Positions 26,151 to 34,929 of a stretch of 64,000 bases of DNA are shown here, one piece after another (the first letter of the stretch is position 1; every line of letters starts with the position of its first letter). The DNA comes from Hoeflea_A sp965228435. GTDB taxonomy: Bacteria; Pseudomonadota; Alphaproteobacteria; Rhizobiales; Rhizobiaceae. Location: NCBI GenBank assembly GCA_965228435.1, contig OZ245818.1, forward strand, positions 5,952,001 to 6,016,000, given 5' to 3'. Made by a program: the position numbers and the translations under genes. The notes beneath the pieces are model-generated. The model saw only the letters and a program-made list of their open reading frames with translations, ran no database searches and was not told the DNA's origin.

Positions 26151-26624
26151 TATTCTGAGTTGGCGGTTTGATCTGCTTCACAGTGTAGCGGTGCAAAGCC
26201 TTTTTACCCTGGGTGGAGAAATGATTTTTTCAAACTGTGACACCGGACGCGAGCGGACGTTGTTCCTGATGCAGAAAATCTATGGAGCCGCTTCATTGAT
26301 CTCTCAAAAGAAATGCATCTAGCTAGTCGTTGTTTCAGATGGCGCAAGTATACATTCTGGACAACTCAACGGGTCAAACACAGTGTGAAACTCGTCCAAT
26401 AAAGTCGGATGATCAAATCAAAAGCAGCATTCTTCGGGCTCGGGGGAAGGATTGTCGTGCTGAACGGCATCTGTTCCAAAAACCCTTTGCCTGATGTTGC
26501 ATTGTGGGGCGGTAACAGTTGGTTATGGCTACACGCCTATCGGATCCAACTGGTAGTTGTGCCCATTTGTTGGGACATGTTGCGCTTTTTGCGTATCGGG
26601 AGAATCGACAAACATGGAGCCTTC
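26151..26624. other. Intergenic interval, no gene recognised
   Basis: About 470 bases. A frame in line with the next gene runs back to 26409 but has no signal or family resemblance and is taken as non-coding. No promoter was recognised. Confidence 0.5.
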
Positions 26625-27152
26625 ATGAATTTTAGGACAATAATAGAAACATTAGCAGTTGGATTCTTGTCCCATACTCTGCTTGTCGGAGTCGCCTTTG
26701 CGGAAGGCAATATCAGTCCAACGGATCTTGAACGTCAATTGGTCGTAGAGCACGCGGAAATTGTACCTCGATCTATTGGTTCTGCTGAAATGTCCGGTTA
26801 CTTAACGATTTGGAACGGAACCAAAAAGACACAGTTCATGATTGAAGTAAGCAGTGACGCATTCGAGACGATTTCGCTGTACCGGACTGTTTTTGTTGGC
26901 GGAAAGGCCGAGCTAAGGGCTGTAAAAGACGGCCTCTTCATTCCCAGACGCTCAGAACTTGCTATGAAGCCGGACGGCGTATTTCTCAAGCTTTCCGGGC
27001 CAGATCCGATGCTTGTAGGCCACGATAATGTTGTCCTTGTTCTGAAGTTTTCTGATGGCACCCGACTAAATGTCAAAGCCAGTGTTTTGCCACCAGGGAC
27101 TCCGGTCTCCGACCATCATCATGGACGCAATCAAAATGAAATCTTGCAGTGA
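26625..27152 (+). CDS. PCuAC-like protein lacking the copper ligands
   Basis: A 175-residue secreted protein. A signal peptide (ending VAFAE) precedes a PCuAC-like fold: SGYLTIWNGT matches the second strand, and VVLVLKFSDGTRLNVKASV the last two. The His, Met and HxM ligands are replaced (SLYRTV, ELRAV, GVFLKL), so classical Cu(I) binding looks lost; the tail has HHHGRN, which could bind metal differently. GGAGC sits 5 bases before the ATG at 26625. It may be a partner or decoy of the true PCuAC at 20720. Confidence 0.75.
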   Translation: MNFRTIIETLAVGFLSHTLLVGVAFAEGNISPTDLERQLVVEHAEIVPRSIGSAEMSGYLTIWNGTKKTQFMIEVSSDAFETISLYRTVFVGGKAELRAVKDGLFIPRRSELAMKPDGVFLKLSGPDPMLVGHDNVVLVLKFSDGTRLNVKASVLPPGTPVSDHHHGRNQNEILQ

Positions 27153-27262
27153 GTGTTGTCGACAATACTGCAAATCCGTCCCGCGATAGCGATCTCAAAA
27201 AACTGTTGTGATACGTCTGCACAGCGGCCGAGTTCTCAATACATATCAAATATGACCGAAAA

Positions 27263-27469
27263 CTAAGATCTGATACGCAGCGACGCGGGAACGAAAGTGA
27301 TGATCACTCCAGCACAAACCGCCAAAACAAAACTTGAGGTATAGCCGTAGAGGTATTCGGTGAAATTGTGCCCAAAGCTGACACAAAATGCCCAAAAACC
27401 CAGCGATAGGACGACATATACTATCGCACTTGAGCTCAAGAACACCAATGTGCTTTTAACAAAATGCAT
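27263..27469 (-). CDS. Small two-helix membrane protein, unknown
   Basis: A 68-residue protein with two hydrophobic segments (about residues 7-29 and 42-62) and a basic end (ASLRIRS). Two cysteines lie in or near the membrane segments (FWAFCVSFG, AVCAGVI). No family was recognised. Codon use is reasonable and no larger gene overlaps it. It could be a real small membrane protein of this region, but support is only moderate. Confidence 0.5.
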   Translation of the reverse strand: MHFVKSTLVFLSSSAIVYVVLSLGFWAFCVSFGHNFTEYLYGYTSSFVLAVCAGVIITFVPASLRIRS

Positions 27470-27655
27470 GCTGCTTCCAATAGTTGGGCGTCATAAGAGC
27501 ACAGTCTAGCACATCGGTCTCTCACGCACCTTCAACAGAAGGTGACATAGGACATTAGTCGGCCAGTTTTGATTAAAATTCCAATGCGCCCAACCGCAAT
27601 GCCTGGACATGGTCGTGTGGCTTCATGGTGCGGAACTATTCAGTACCATCCCATG

Positions 27656-28435
27656 CTAAAAGAGAATTGGGCCCAAATATAATACCAGGGCGAGAAGCAC
27701 CGGCTGGTGAACCAGGTATATGATCAGGCTGTGGCGGCCACACCAAACCAGACTTCGCAATACCCTGCCATGTGGCATGGGTGTACGCAGGCGTTCGATT
27801 ATGGAAAACGATATCGCAGCTCTCGCCGCCGCCAGGCCAATCAATACCAATCCGATCCACGGGAACACTGGAACAAAATCATTGCTGCGCGGTGGTTGTT
27901 CAGCAAAACCGATCCATGCCAGCCATCGACTGTTGAAAAGTTCAGCGGAGAAGTAAAAAGGGAGAGTCCATATAGCCAGACCACAAATCAATAGTGCCAT
28001 GATCGGGAGCCTGATGAATATGATCCCGACAAGAGATCCGACAACGATAGCGTGAAGAATTCCAAAATAAATATAGGCCTGCGGAAATGTCCAGATAGTT
28101 GTTATGGTTATTATCAATGCTGCCACCGCTACAACACAAATTCGTTTCAAAAAGGCATACCAACGAATCTCTTTGTTGTGCGCGAGAGCCAGACTGACAC
28201 CCACCAAGAGCATGAAAGTTCCAGCGAGCAGACGCCCAAATAAAAGCCAAGCTGGCGAACTTGCAAAACCCTCTGGAATTGCCCCGGCAAGATCCAAATC
28301 CCAAACTAAATGAAATAAAACCACGCCAAGAATTGCGATGCCTCGAACAACATCGATAGCTACTATCCGACCAATTGTGTCGGATGGCATCGGTTGTGTG
28401 ATTGTAGGGGATAGACTGGCGGAAGCATCTCCCAT
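27656..28435 (-). CDS. DUF1624 / heparan-alpha-glucosaminide acetyltransferase-like membrane protein
   Basis: A 259-residue membrane protein with about eight helices. It has IDVVRGIAILGVVLFHLVWDLDL at the start, IYFGILHAI in the middle and WCGRHSLIIYLVHQP at the end, all marks of the DUF1624 acyltransferase-3-like family. Such proteins may acetylate envelope sugars. A paralogue of equal length lies at 51439-52218. A MerR-type promoter (28685-28715) points at it from about 250 bp upstream, so it may belong to the metal regulon. Confidence 0.85.
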   Translation of the reverse strand: MGDASASLSPTITQPMPSDTIGRIVAIDVVRGIAILGVVLFHLVWDLDLAGAIPEGFASSPAWLLFGRLLAGTFMLLVGVSLALAHNKEIRWYAFLKRICVVAVAALIITITTIWTFPQAYIYFGILHAIVVGSLVGIIFIRLPIMALLICGLAIWTLPFYFSAELFNSRWLAWIGFAEQPPRSNDFVPVFPWIGLVLIGLAAARAAISFSIIERLRTPMPHGRVLRSLVWCGRHSLIIYLVHQPVLLALVLYLGPILF

Positions 28436-28684
28436 CCAATACTCCTTTTCCGTCGGTTGTCAGCTTCTCTTCATCGATAAACCGAAACTGCTATTTGACA
28501 GCTTGCATCACGCTCCGGGGAATTTTCGCTGAGATTGAATGGACTGTCCAAGAAAACCTTCGGCCTCTTGTTCGCATTGTTCAGAAAGCAAACGGCATCT
28601 GCAGGTGCGAATGATCCTTCTTTTTCCAACGCCGTTCGAGGGCAAACCTCCATGAAACCGCAACTGGGTCGATCATGTCGTATC

Positions 28685-28715
28685 ACCTTAAGTCCTCTAG
28701 CACCTTTAGGTTCAA
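28685..28715 (-). promoter_or_regulatory. MerR-type promoter upstream of the DUF1624 gene
   Basis: Minus strand: -35 TTGAAC (plus 28710-28715), 19-bp spacer, -10 TAAGGT (plus 28685-28690). The spacer has CTAAAG-GTG-CTAGAG. The leader to the gene at 28435 would be about 240 bases; a possible small minus-strand frame (28471-28653) starting MEVCPRTALEKEG lies within it, weakly supported. Confidence 0.65.
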
Positions 28716-29069
28716 GTCTTTTTATTCGTGCTATTGGTCACCATACTCGGTTGGCGGTTTGCCTCTGGCTGATCAGCGATGGCTTATTGAGTTGGTCAAG
28801 TGGGACGTCAGTGGCAATCAACGTTTCGCCGATAGTGAAGGATGCAGTTCCGTTTACCACAAGAACCTTTGTATACTGATGTTGAAATGTCGATGCTGAT
28901 CATTCTCTTACGCTTTCATGCCTGCTTTCAGCATTTCGACATCCAACTAAGGTCCTCCGACAGCCGCACCATGAGACACTAAGAGAAAGTCGATCCTTTC
29001 GGTTTAACAGTTCATCAAGGTTAACAAGTCATTTTTTGTAAAAGTGACAAATTGATGCCGGAGACAACC
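28716..29069. other. Intergenic interval, no gene recognised
   Basis: About 350 bases between the MerR-type promoter and the SleB gene. No plausible gene. It should contain the sleB promoter; none was identified with confidence. Confidence 0.45.
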
Positions 29070-30122
29070 ATGAAATGGGATAGCCGAAAAGGAACGCGGC
29101 CGTCAGCTTGGACTCGGCGCATTCTGGTAGTTCCAATATGCATGACCCTATGGGGAATTCTTGTCGCTGCGTCGCCGACCGATAGGCAGTTTGCCGTTGA
29201 ACTCGACACGCGGCAAGCCAGCGCGATTTTCCCGTTGCAGTATTTTGGCTATGCTAACTTTTCGGGTGTTCAGCCCAACACTCTTCAAGGAACTTTTGAT
29301 GAGCAAACCATTCGCTTGAAGAAGGGCTCCCGAATTAACCAGACTGCATTCAAAACAAATACAAAACAACCTGATTCCGAACCAAGTCTGGCGACACAAA
29401 ATTTTTTGCTACGCCCGACGCTTGCCTCGACAGCAGGCGACCGCTCGATCGTCAATTTCGAACCGGCTAGCGTATTCCATAGCCCGGAAGATGATCGCCT
29501 TGCCGGTGTGCCACCTGTATTGGCCCCATTTGTGACCAATGACGGAGCAGACGTCCTTGCTACTGCATATGCGCCCACAGATCCCTATCATCCGCCAACC
29601 ACGCCATGGGACCGTTTGCTTCAAATTGACACGGGTCGCTTCGTACCACCGATGTCAAAAGGCGACCACGGCTGGATGAACAACCCGCTTCCTCCCAAAG
29701 TGTTCTCCAGGCAGGAACAAGAATGCCTGGCAACAGCGATATATTTTGAGGCGCGCGGTGAAAGCATCAAGGGTCAAGCCGGCGTGGCACAAGTCATCCT
29801 GAATAGGGTCCGAAATCCGGCATACCCGAGCTCCATTTGCGGGGTTGTGTATCAAAACGCTGATTGGTCCAATCGATGTCAATTTTCATTTGCTTGTGAT
29901 GGCATCCCAGATTTGATCACTGATCGCGGATCGTACCGTTTGGCGAGCGATATCGCGATGGCTGTGTCGGGAGGTAAGATATTTCTTCCTGAAGTTGCAT
30001 CATCGACGCACTACTACGCGAATTACGTGAATCCGAAATGGGCCAGAGCAATGGAAACGATGGCTCAAATCGGTTCTCACCTTTTTCTACGTACTTACGA
30101 TGGAAGCTGGGGTTCCATTTGA
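29070..30122 (+). CDS. Cell wall hydrolase, SleB family
   Basis: A 350-residue exported protein. An N-terminal hydrophobic segment is followed by about 190 residues of low-complexity linker and a C-terminal SleB/CwlJ domain: YFEARGESIKGQ (catalytic Glu), VILNRVRNPAYPSSICGVVYQ and HYYANYVNPKWA. Such enzymes are lytic glycosylase-like peptidoglycan hydrolases widespread in Hyphomicrobiales. GGAG at 29060-29063 supports the ATG at 29070 over 29055. It is the fourth peptidoglycan-acting gene of this region. Confidence 0.88.
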   Translation: MKWDSRKGTRPSAWTRRILVVPICMTLWGILVAASPTDRQFAVELDTRQASAIFPLQYFGYANFSGVQPNTLQGTFDEQTIRLKKGSRINQTAFKTNTKQPDSEPSLATQNFLLRPTLASTAGDRSIVNFEPASVFHSPEDDRLAGVPPVLAPFVTNDGADVLATAYAPTDPYHPPTTPWDRLLQIDTGRFVPPMSKGDHGWMNNPLPPKVFSRQEQECLATAIYFEARGESIKGQAGVAQVILNRVRNPAYPSSICGVVYQNADWSNRCQFSFACDGIPDLITDRGSYRLASDIAMAVSGGKIFLPEVASSTHYYANYVNPKWARAMETMAQIGSHLFLRTYDGSWGSI

Positions 30123-30693
30123 GAGTTCTAAATCTCATCTGCTGCGTCATTGAGGATCAAACGAAGTCAGAGACGTGTGCCACTTCGCTTCCACAGCATG
30201 AAACCTGCGCAATCTTTGCCAAGTTGATCCCGCACCGACCACACACAAAAAGCCAGTCCAACAATGCCAAGATCACCCTTTTCACCATAATTAGAATCTG
30301 TTGCAAATGGCATGACTACATTGACCTCGAACATCATCGCAGATCACAGACAAAGGTTAACTTTTGACTTGCACCGTAGATATTGAACGCCATACGACTG
30401 CTCAAGCCACGGTTCCTCTGCGAAACGAGCGACCAACAGCACTAGCGTTCATAGTCCAAGGATGGGGAGTGTCCAAAGAGACGCTGACAGAATGCCCGAT
30501 CCTGCCAAGATCAAAACATTAGCGACGTATCGCGTGATTCTGCAAAGGCCATCTGTTTTGAATCCGATAGCTTCGCCCCTTGTCGCCGCCAATCCAATGA
30601 GGTGGACACTGCGCTGGACGACCCGATTTCAGGCCACAGCGGGCGGCAAGCCAATACCCCATCGCACAGCGGCTGGCCAATCGTCCAAATCAG
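30123..30693. other. Intergenic interval, no gene recognised
   Basis: About 570 bases after the SleB gene. Open frames are short, mutually overlapping and lack ribosome sites. Nothing recognised. Confidence 0.5.
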
Positions 30694-30813
30694 TCAGGTT
30701 TGCTTGAACTTGCGTGATCGAAGTTCCCAATACCATGCCATGGTCAGTTCAGCTGCGAGAACTGAGATTGCGGCAGCCAGGGCAGTTGCAATAAACAGAG
30801 TATGTACCTTCAT
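30694..30813 (-). CDS. Single-helix small membrane protein (39 residues)
   Basis: The ATG at 30813 follows a near-perfect AAGGAGAT with 0-5 bases spacing. The product MKVHTLFIATALAAAISVLA continues to one membrane helix and a basic end (RSRKF). No family recognised. It is isolated between two gene-poor stretches. The ribosome site is the main support; the short length keeps confidence moderate. Confidence 0.5.
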   Translation of the reverse strand: MKVHTLFIATALAAAISVLAAELTMAWYWELRSRKFKQT

Positions 30814-31392
30814 ATCTCCTTCAGAGTTCACACGCTGACGGCCTTCCTTTTGCACAATTGAGGTTGGCGCTTGCATCTGATTTCTGAATTGCGGGGGAGC
30901 CTATATCAGGCGAAAAAAAAGCTCTCGCTTACGGGATGATTGCAGCACAATTGGAAGAAAGCGCAATTTCCCGTTTTATGTCTGCTGTACGCCAAATGTT
31001 GGAGTTTCGTTTCCGATTTGGTGTTCAACAAAATGAGATGACCGAAAGGTCGCACGAAGCCAGGATCAGAAACGGGGCGAACTCCAAACATGGGTTCTAC
31101 TGACGCGGCAGCGGACCAATCCAGGGGGAGAGGATCGCTAAGCGTAATATTGAACATTATGCTTCTTTCGATTTGACTGATCACCACCTGCTTGAAATCA
31201 AGATGCATAATCAGTGGGGTTCAGCCTGATGTCCCTTGCTCGCCTTTCTGATAGCACTGCGATACGACAATTTACCAATGTGTAGCGCGGTTTCAATTCA
31301 TCATGATGGACCCAAGTTGCTGAGACTGCATATGATTGCGGTATGTGAGACTTGAGTCGAGAGGCCGTCTGTACCAAATGAAATTCAACCTC
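30814..31392. other. Intergenic interval, no gene recognised
   Basis: About 580 bases up to the CueR-type promoter of lgt. A minus-strand frame (30906-31208) exists but has no start context or family resemblance. Nothing else seen. Confidence 0.45.
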
Positions 31393-31423
31393 TTGACCTT
31401 ACCGTAACTTGAAGCCGTAGGGT
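31393..31423 (+). promoter_or_regulatory. CueR-type promoter for lgt
   Basis: -35 TTGACC (31393-31398), 19-bp spacer, -10 TAGGGT (31418-31423). The spacer starts TTACCG-TAA-CTTGAAG, resembling the CueR dyad before copA (52793). It lies about 130 bp before the lgt start. Confidence 0.6.
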
Positions 31424-31550
31424 TGAACCGAATCAACCCTCAGAGATTTGTTAATTTCGGGACCTAATCAACACGCTGACCGTCGATGGAAGGTTGAACG
31501 AATACCACCGACACTCACTTCAAGTCAGAATTTTCGGAAAACCATCTATT

Positions 31551-32477
31551 ATGAACTCAGCCATCCCTTTTCCGGATATCGGCGCTGAACTCTTCTCAAT
31601 CGAGATCGGCAATTTTACCTTTGCGCTGCGTTGGTATGCGCTTGCCTATATCTTTGGCATTCTCATCGGATGGCGGATCTGTCTGGCGACAATCGCACGA
31701 CCCGCTCTATGGTCGGAGGCCGGACCTCCTCTCCAACGCCAGCAGATCGACAGCCTTGTGACATGGATGATCATCGGCGTGATTGTCGGTGGTCGTTTGG
31801 GCTTCGTCATGTTTTATCAACCGGAATACTACCTGAGAAATCCGCTGGAAATTTTTATGGTTTGGAATGGCGGCATGTCGTTCCATGGCGGTATCCTTGG
31901 TGTTGTGATCGCGGGTCTGGTGTTCTGTATGCGCCAGAACGCATCTGTATTGAGCACAGCGGACCTTCTCGCCATTGCGACGCCGCCCGGGCTTATATTG
32001 GGTCGGCTGGCCAATTTCACGAACAACGAGCTCTGGGGGCGTCCGACGGATGTTCCCTGGGCAGCAATATTTCCGGGGGAAGCAGCACAGGCCTGTTCCG
32101 GAATAGAGGGCCTTTGTGCACGCCACCCCTCACAACTCTACGAGGCACTCCTTGAAGGAGTCTTGCTCGGAGCACTGGTTCTGTATCTTGCATGGCGGCG
32201 AGGTTGGTTGAAGATGCCAGGTGCACTGACGGGGCTGTTCCTGGCAGGCTATGGGCTCGCCAGGAGCTTTGTAGAGTTCTTCCGACAGCCTGATGCGCAG
32301 TTTGCGAGCGTCACAAATCCGATTGGTCACGCGATTCACTTTGCGGACTGGGGGCTGACAATGGGGCAGGTGCTGTCAGTCCCAATGATAGTGGCTGGAT
32401 TGGTCCTGCTTATGTGGTCAATCGAAAGACAGCGAAACAGGGACAGCTGGGGATCCGGCCCCAATCCAGCTGCCTGA
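31551..32477 (+). CDS. lgt: Prolipoprotein diacylglyceryl transferase (accessory copy)
   Basis: A 308-residue seven-helix membrane enzyme. It transfers diacylglycerol from phosphatidylglycerol to lipobox cysteines. Visible marks are RWYALAYIFGILIGW, GGRLGFVMFYQPEYY, GGMSFHGGILG and GLILGRLANFTNNELWGR with HPSQLYEALLEG, which carries key His/Glu residues. Lgt is normally a lone housekeeping gene; a copy among metal genes under a CueR-like promoter suggests a dedicated accessory enzyme for metal-induced lipoproteins. The start MNSAIPFPD at 31551 fits the family. Confidence 0.93.
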   Translation: MNSAIPFPDIGAELFSIEIGNFTFALRWYALAYIFGILIGWRICLATIARPALWSEAGPPLQRQQIDSLVTWMIIGVIVGGRLGFVMFYQPEYYLRNPLEIFMVWNGGMSFHGGILGVVIAGLVFCMRQNASVLSTADLLAIATPPGLILGRLANFTNNELWGRPTDVPWAAIFPGEAAQACSGIEGLCARHPSQLYEALLEGVLLGALVLYLAWRRGWLKMPGALTGLFLAGYGLARSFVEFFRQPDAQFASVTNPIGHAIHFADWGLTMGQVLSVPMIVAGLVLLMWSIERQRNRDSWGSGPNPAA

Positions 32478-32729
32478 TGCTTCAACCACAAAAACCAATA
32501 GGGATGACATTCGCCTACCAACAAGAATAGTTCGCACAGTGTCGGCTTTGACAGATTTTCAGAGCCCTCCCGGTCTAACCATTCTGCTGGCCGTACCACC
32601 CGTGTCGAAATCAACCTGATTGGATCGAGCCGCGGAATACGAATTTCCATTTGGAGTACATGTTCTGTAACGCCCTGCTTCGGTTAACGTCTTAAGATCG
32701 AAAACTCAAGAAAGGAGGCTTTTACGGAT

Positions 32730-32894
32730 ATGAAGACACAAACCAAATCGGACCCCGGGCGTGACGGAAAATCCTCCAGTTGTTGCGGTGGCGTCGGAAG
32801 AAAAGACAGTGAAGCTCCCGCCGTCACCCGATCCGAAGTCTCGGCGTCAACCAAAAATTCAGAAACACATGCCTGCTGCTGCAGGCAGAACTAG
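32730..32894 (+). CDS. 54-residue Cys-rich peptide
   Basis: A short gene with a strong AAAGGAGG about 10 bases before the ATG at 32730. The product is hydrophilic, with SSSCCGGVGRKD in the first half and HACCCRQN at the C-terminus, so five of 54 residues are cysteines in two clusters. There is no signal peptide or membrane helix. It resembles a small cytosolic metal-binding peptide, perhaps metallothionein-like, but matches no family I can name. It lies between lgt and the YVTN propeller gene on the same strand. Confidence 0.7.
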   Translation: MKTQTKSDPGRDGKSSSCCGGVGRKDSEAPAVTRSEVSASTKNSETHACCCRQN

Positions 32895-33018
32895 GGTGCC
32901 GAGGGGCAGAACATAACCCGATTGTCATCGTCGCTACCGTACTTTTTTTGAGCGACCGGCACAGGGAATTAGATTTTGTGATCCTGACTCTCGTGGACGT
33001 AAACATAAGGGAAACCAA

Positions 33019-34089
33019 ATGAATCACGGTCATATGCTTAGGTTATTGGCAACTATTTCCACCCTGACACTTGCCGGTGGGCAGGCTCTCGCGCAAACGA
33101 TCTTTGTGCCTGAAGGTAGCGCTAACTCGGTTCTGATGGTGGATGTAGCCACCGGCAGTGCGATCAATCGTATTGAAGGACTTGAGGCGGTTCATGGCCT
33201 CTCTGGCGCACCCGGAGTACCTGTTCTGGTCGCGGGCAGCTACGCCGAAATTGACCGAGATGATGCCATGTCGACCGGTCGGCCCGATGGGGTCAGTGCG
33301 GATGAGCATGCCGCCCATCACGCCAGCTCCGCTGACAAGTCAGCCGAACGTACAGACAGCGGATTGAGTTTGTTGAGTATCCTCGATGTCCAATCCGGCA
33401 CCGTTCTGCGAAAAGTCGAAGTACCTGGTGCAGTGCATCACACAGCTGTTTCCACTGATGGGCGTTTCGCCGTTGCTACCCATCCTTCCGCCGATTCAAT
33501 TTCTGTAGTAGATTTAACGCGCTATGAAGTGGTCGCCTCCGTGCCAACCGGTTCAATGCCGAACTATGCCGTGTTTGGTTCGGATCCAGGTGTCGTCTAT
33601 GTCTCCAACGCCGGAAATGGCACCGTGAGCGAGGTCGATCTCGAGCGGGGCATCGTCCGACGCAACTTGATCGCCGGAAATACGCCTGAACATATGACGA
33701 TCGATTCCGGTTCCGGTGTGCTCTACGTTGCCGATGCGGAGGCCGGACAAGTTCTCGAACTGGCGCTCGGCAGCGGTGAGGTGCGCCGCAGCTTCGATAT
33801 AGGAGGAGAGATCCACGGCATCGATGTAACCGACAATGGGTCGCGCCTAATCGTCGCCGGGTTGGGCGAAAACAAGTTGGCATTGATCGATCTGGCAGAT
33901 GGCACCGTAAAAACCGTGCCGCTTGCCCCGCAGCCCTATCACCTGACCACTGTTCCGGATGCAGGCAAGATCCTCGTTTCGTCGCGGGCTGAGCCAAAGG
34001 TCTGGATTGTCGATGCAAACGATCTCAGCGTCATCAGTCAGTTTGCAACAAAAGGGGAGGGGCACCAGATGGTAGCACTGCGCCCTTAA
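33019..34089 (+). CDS. Secreted YVTN beta-propeller protein
   Basis: A 356-residue periplasmic protein: signal peptide (ending QALAQ), then repeated propeller blades such as TIFVPEGSANSVLMVDVATG, FAVATHPSADSISVVDLT, VVYVSNAGNGTVSEVDLE and VLYVADAEAGQVLELALG. A His/Asp-rich insert (SADEHAAHHASSADKSAE) interrupts the second blade and could bind metal. Proteins of this type often accompany copper and lipoprotein genes but have no fixed function. GGAAA precedes the ATG. Confidence 0.85.
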   Translation: MNHGHMLRLLATISTLTLAGGQALAQTIFVPEGSANSVLMVDVATGSAINRIEGLEAVHGLSGAPGVPVLVAGSYAEIDRDDAMSTGRPDGVSADEHAAHHASSADKSAERTDSGLSLLSILDVQSGTVLRKVEVPGAVHHTAVSTDGRFAVATHPSADSISVVDLTRYEVVASVPTGSMPNYAVFGSDPGVVYVSNAGNGTVSEVDLERGIVRRNLIAGNTPEHMTIDSGSGVLYVADAEAGQVLELALGSGEVRRSFDIGGEIHGIDVTDNGSRLIVAGLGENKLALIDLADGTVKTVPLAPQPYHLTTVPDAGKILVSSRAEPKVWIVDANDLSVISQFATKGEGHQMVALRP

Positions 34090-34131
34090 GCCAGATAGGA
34101 GCGAACTGACCAAAATGAGGTAAGATATGAC

Positions 34132-34272
34132 ATGCCAGCGCTGACTCTTACCCCAAAACACGGCTATGCCCGTGCGTTGAAACTGGCGCTTCTGTTTTCG
34201 ATTCTCGGCGAAGCGGTCATATTTCTTTGTTTGGGGACTTTACCTTTTCCCAGATGGCAGTTGGTTCAATAA
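34132..34272 (+). CDS. Very small membrane protein, unknown
   Basis: A 46-residue frame beginning MPALTLTPKHGYARALKLAL with one hydrophobic segment (LLFSILGEAVIFLCLGTLPF). AGG lies upstream. It ends 4 bp before the next gene, another membrane protein, and the two may be one operon or the halves of a once-continuous gene. Confidence 0.4.
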   Translation: MPALTLTPKHGYARALKLALLFSILGEAVIFLCLGTLPFPRWQLVQ

Positions 34273-34276
34273 GTTC

Positions 34277-34591
34277 ATGTGGACAATCGTCTATTGCGGC
34301 TTGGGCATGGGCGGAGCGTTTGGCGCGGTTCTTGTTTTGGGGTTCTTTGGCCGGGTCGATGGCTGGCTGGCGGTTGTGTTGTCGGTACTGCTGGCCACTG
34401 TCATATTGGGCCTTTTCTGCAACACACTTTGCCTGCGTCTCGACATAACCTTCAACTATTTCGGTGCCATAAGTTCCAGTGGATTGTTTCTAGTCAACGG
34501 AATGGTTTTGTCGGCAATTGGTGGCGCCCTTGTTGGCTGGCTCACGTTCACTGAACACGGCCGGGAAATTGGGCCGGACTGGCTGAAATAG
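34277..34591 (+). CDS. Small membrane protein, unknown
   Basis: A 104-residue protein with three hydrophobic segments and a conserved-looking WLAVVLSVLLATVILGLFC stretch. The end is hydrophilic (TEHGREIGPDWLK). It has no clear ribosome site of its own and starts 4 bp after the preceding small frame, consistent with coupling. No family recognised. Confidence 0.6.
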   Translation: MWTIVYCGLGMGGAFGAVLVLGFFGRVDGWLAVVLSVLLATVILGLFCNTLCLRLDITFNYFGAISSSGLFLVNGMVLSAIGGALVGWLTFTEHGREIGPDWLK

Positions 34592-34929
34592 CCCTTTCAG
34601 CGCTGCAATCGGATAAGATCCCTTCAAGGGGGTGCTAGGCTCAATATGTATGCTTTGCAAAAAGGTAGCGGGTGTCATAGGCCGCGCTCATTATCAATCC
34701 CCAAGTTTAGGCATGCTGCGATGCAAATGGCCTCCCAAGGCGGTCATATAAGGCAATCGGCCTGCAGCGAGATTTCCCTCAGTCGGACCAACTTAAGGGC
34801 AAAATTCCTCTTTCTGAATAGCTGCATGCAGTGCACCGGACTTGCAGCCGATAGTAATCAGATATGTGAATTTCCCGCCGGCAGTCTGAACTCTCTGTTG
34901 AGAAGAACAACAAGCGAGGGTCGCGCCAT
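34592..34929. other. Intergenic interval, no gene recognised
   Basis: About 340 bases. A short palindrome, CCCTT-C-AAGGG (around 34612-34628), lies near the start, with GGGGTGCTAG after it; it has some likeness to a MerR-type spacer but no usable -10. Nothing else seen. Confidence 0.4.

Noticed and set aside
26409..26624. N-terminal extension of the PCuAC-like protein
   Set aside because: The signal peptide begins at 26625, which has its own ribosome site; the upstream part lacks domain content.
34605..34640. MerR-like promoter near CCCTTCAAGGG
   Set aside because: A -35-like TTGAGC exists on the minus strand at the right spacing, but the -10 (ATCTTA) is poor and no suitable gene follows.
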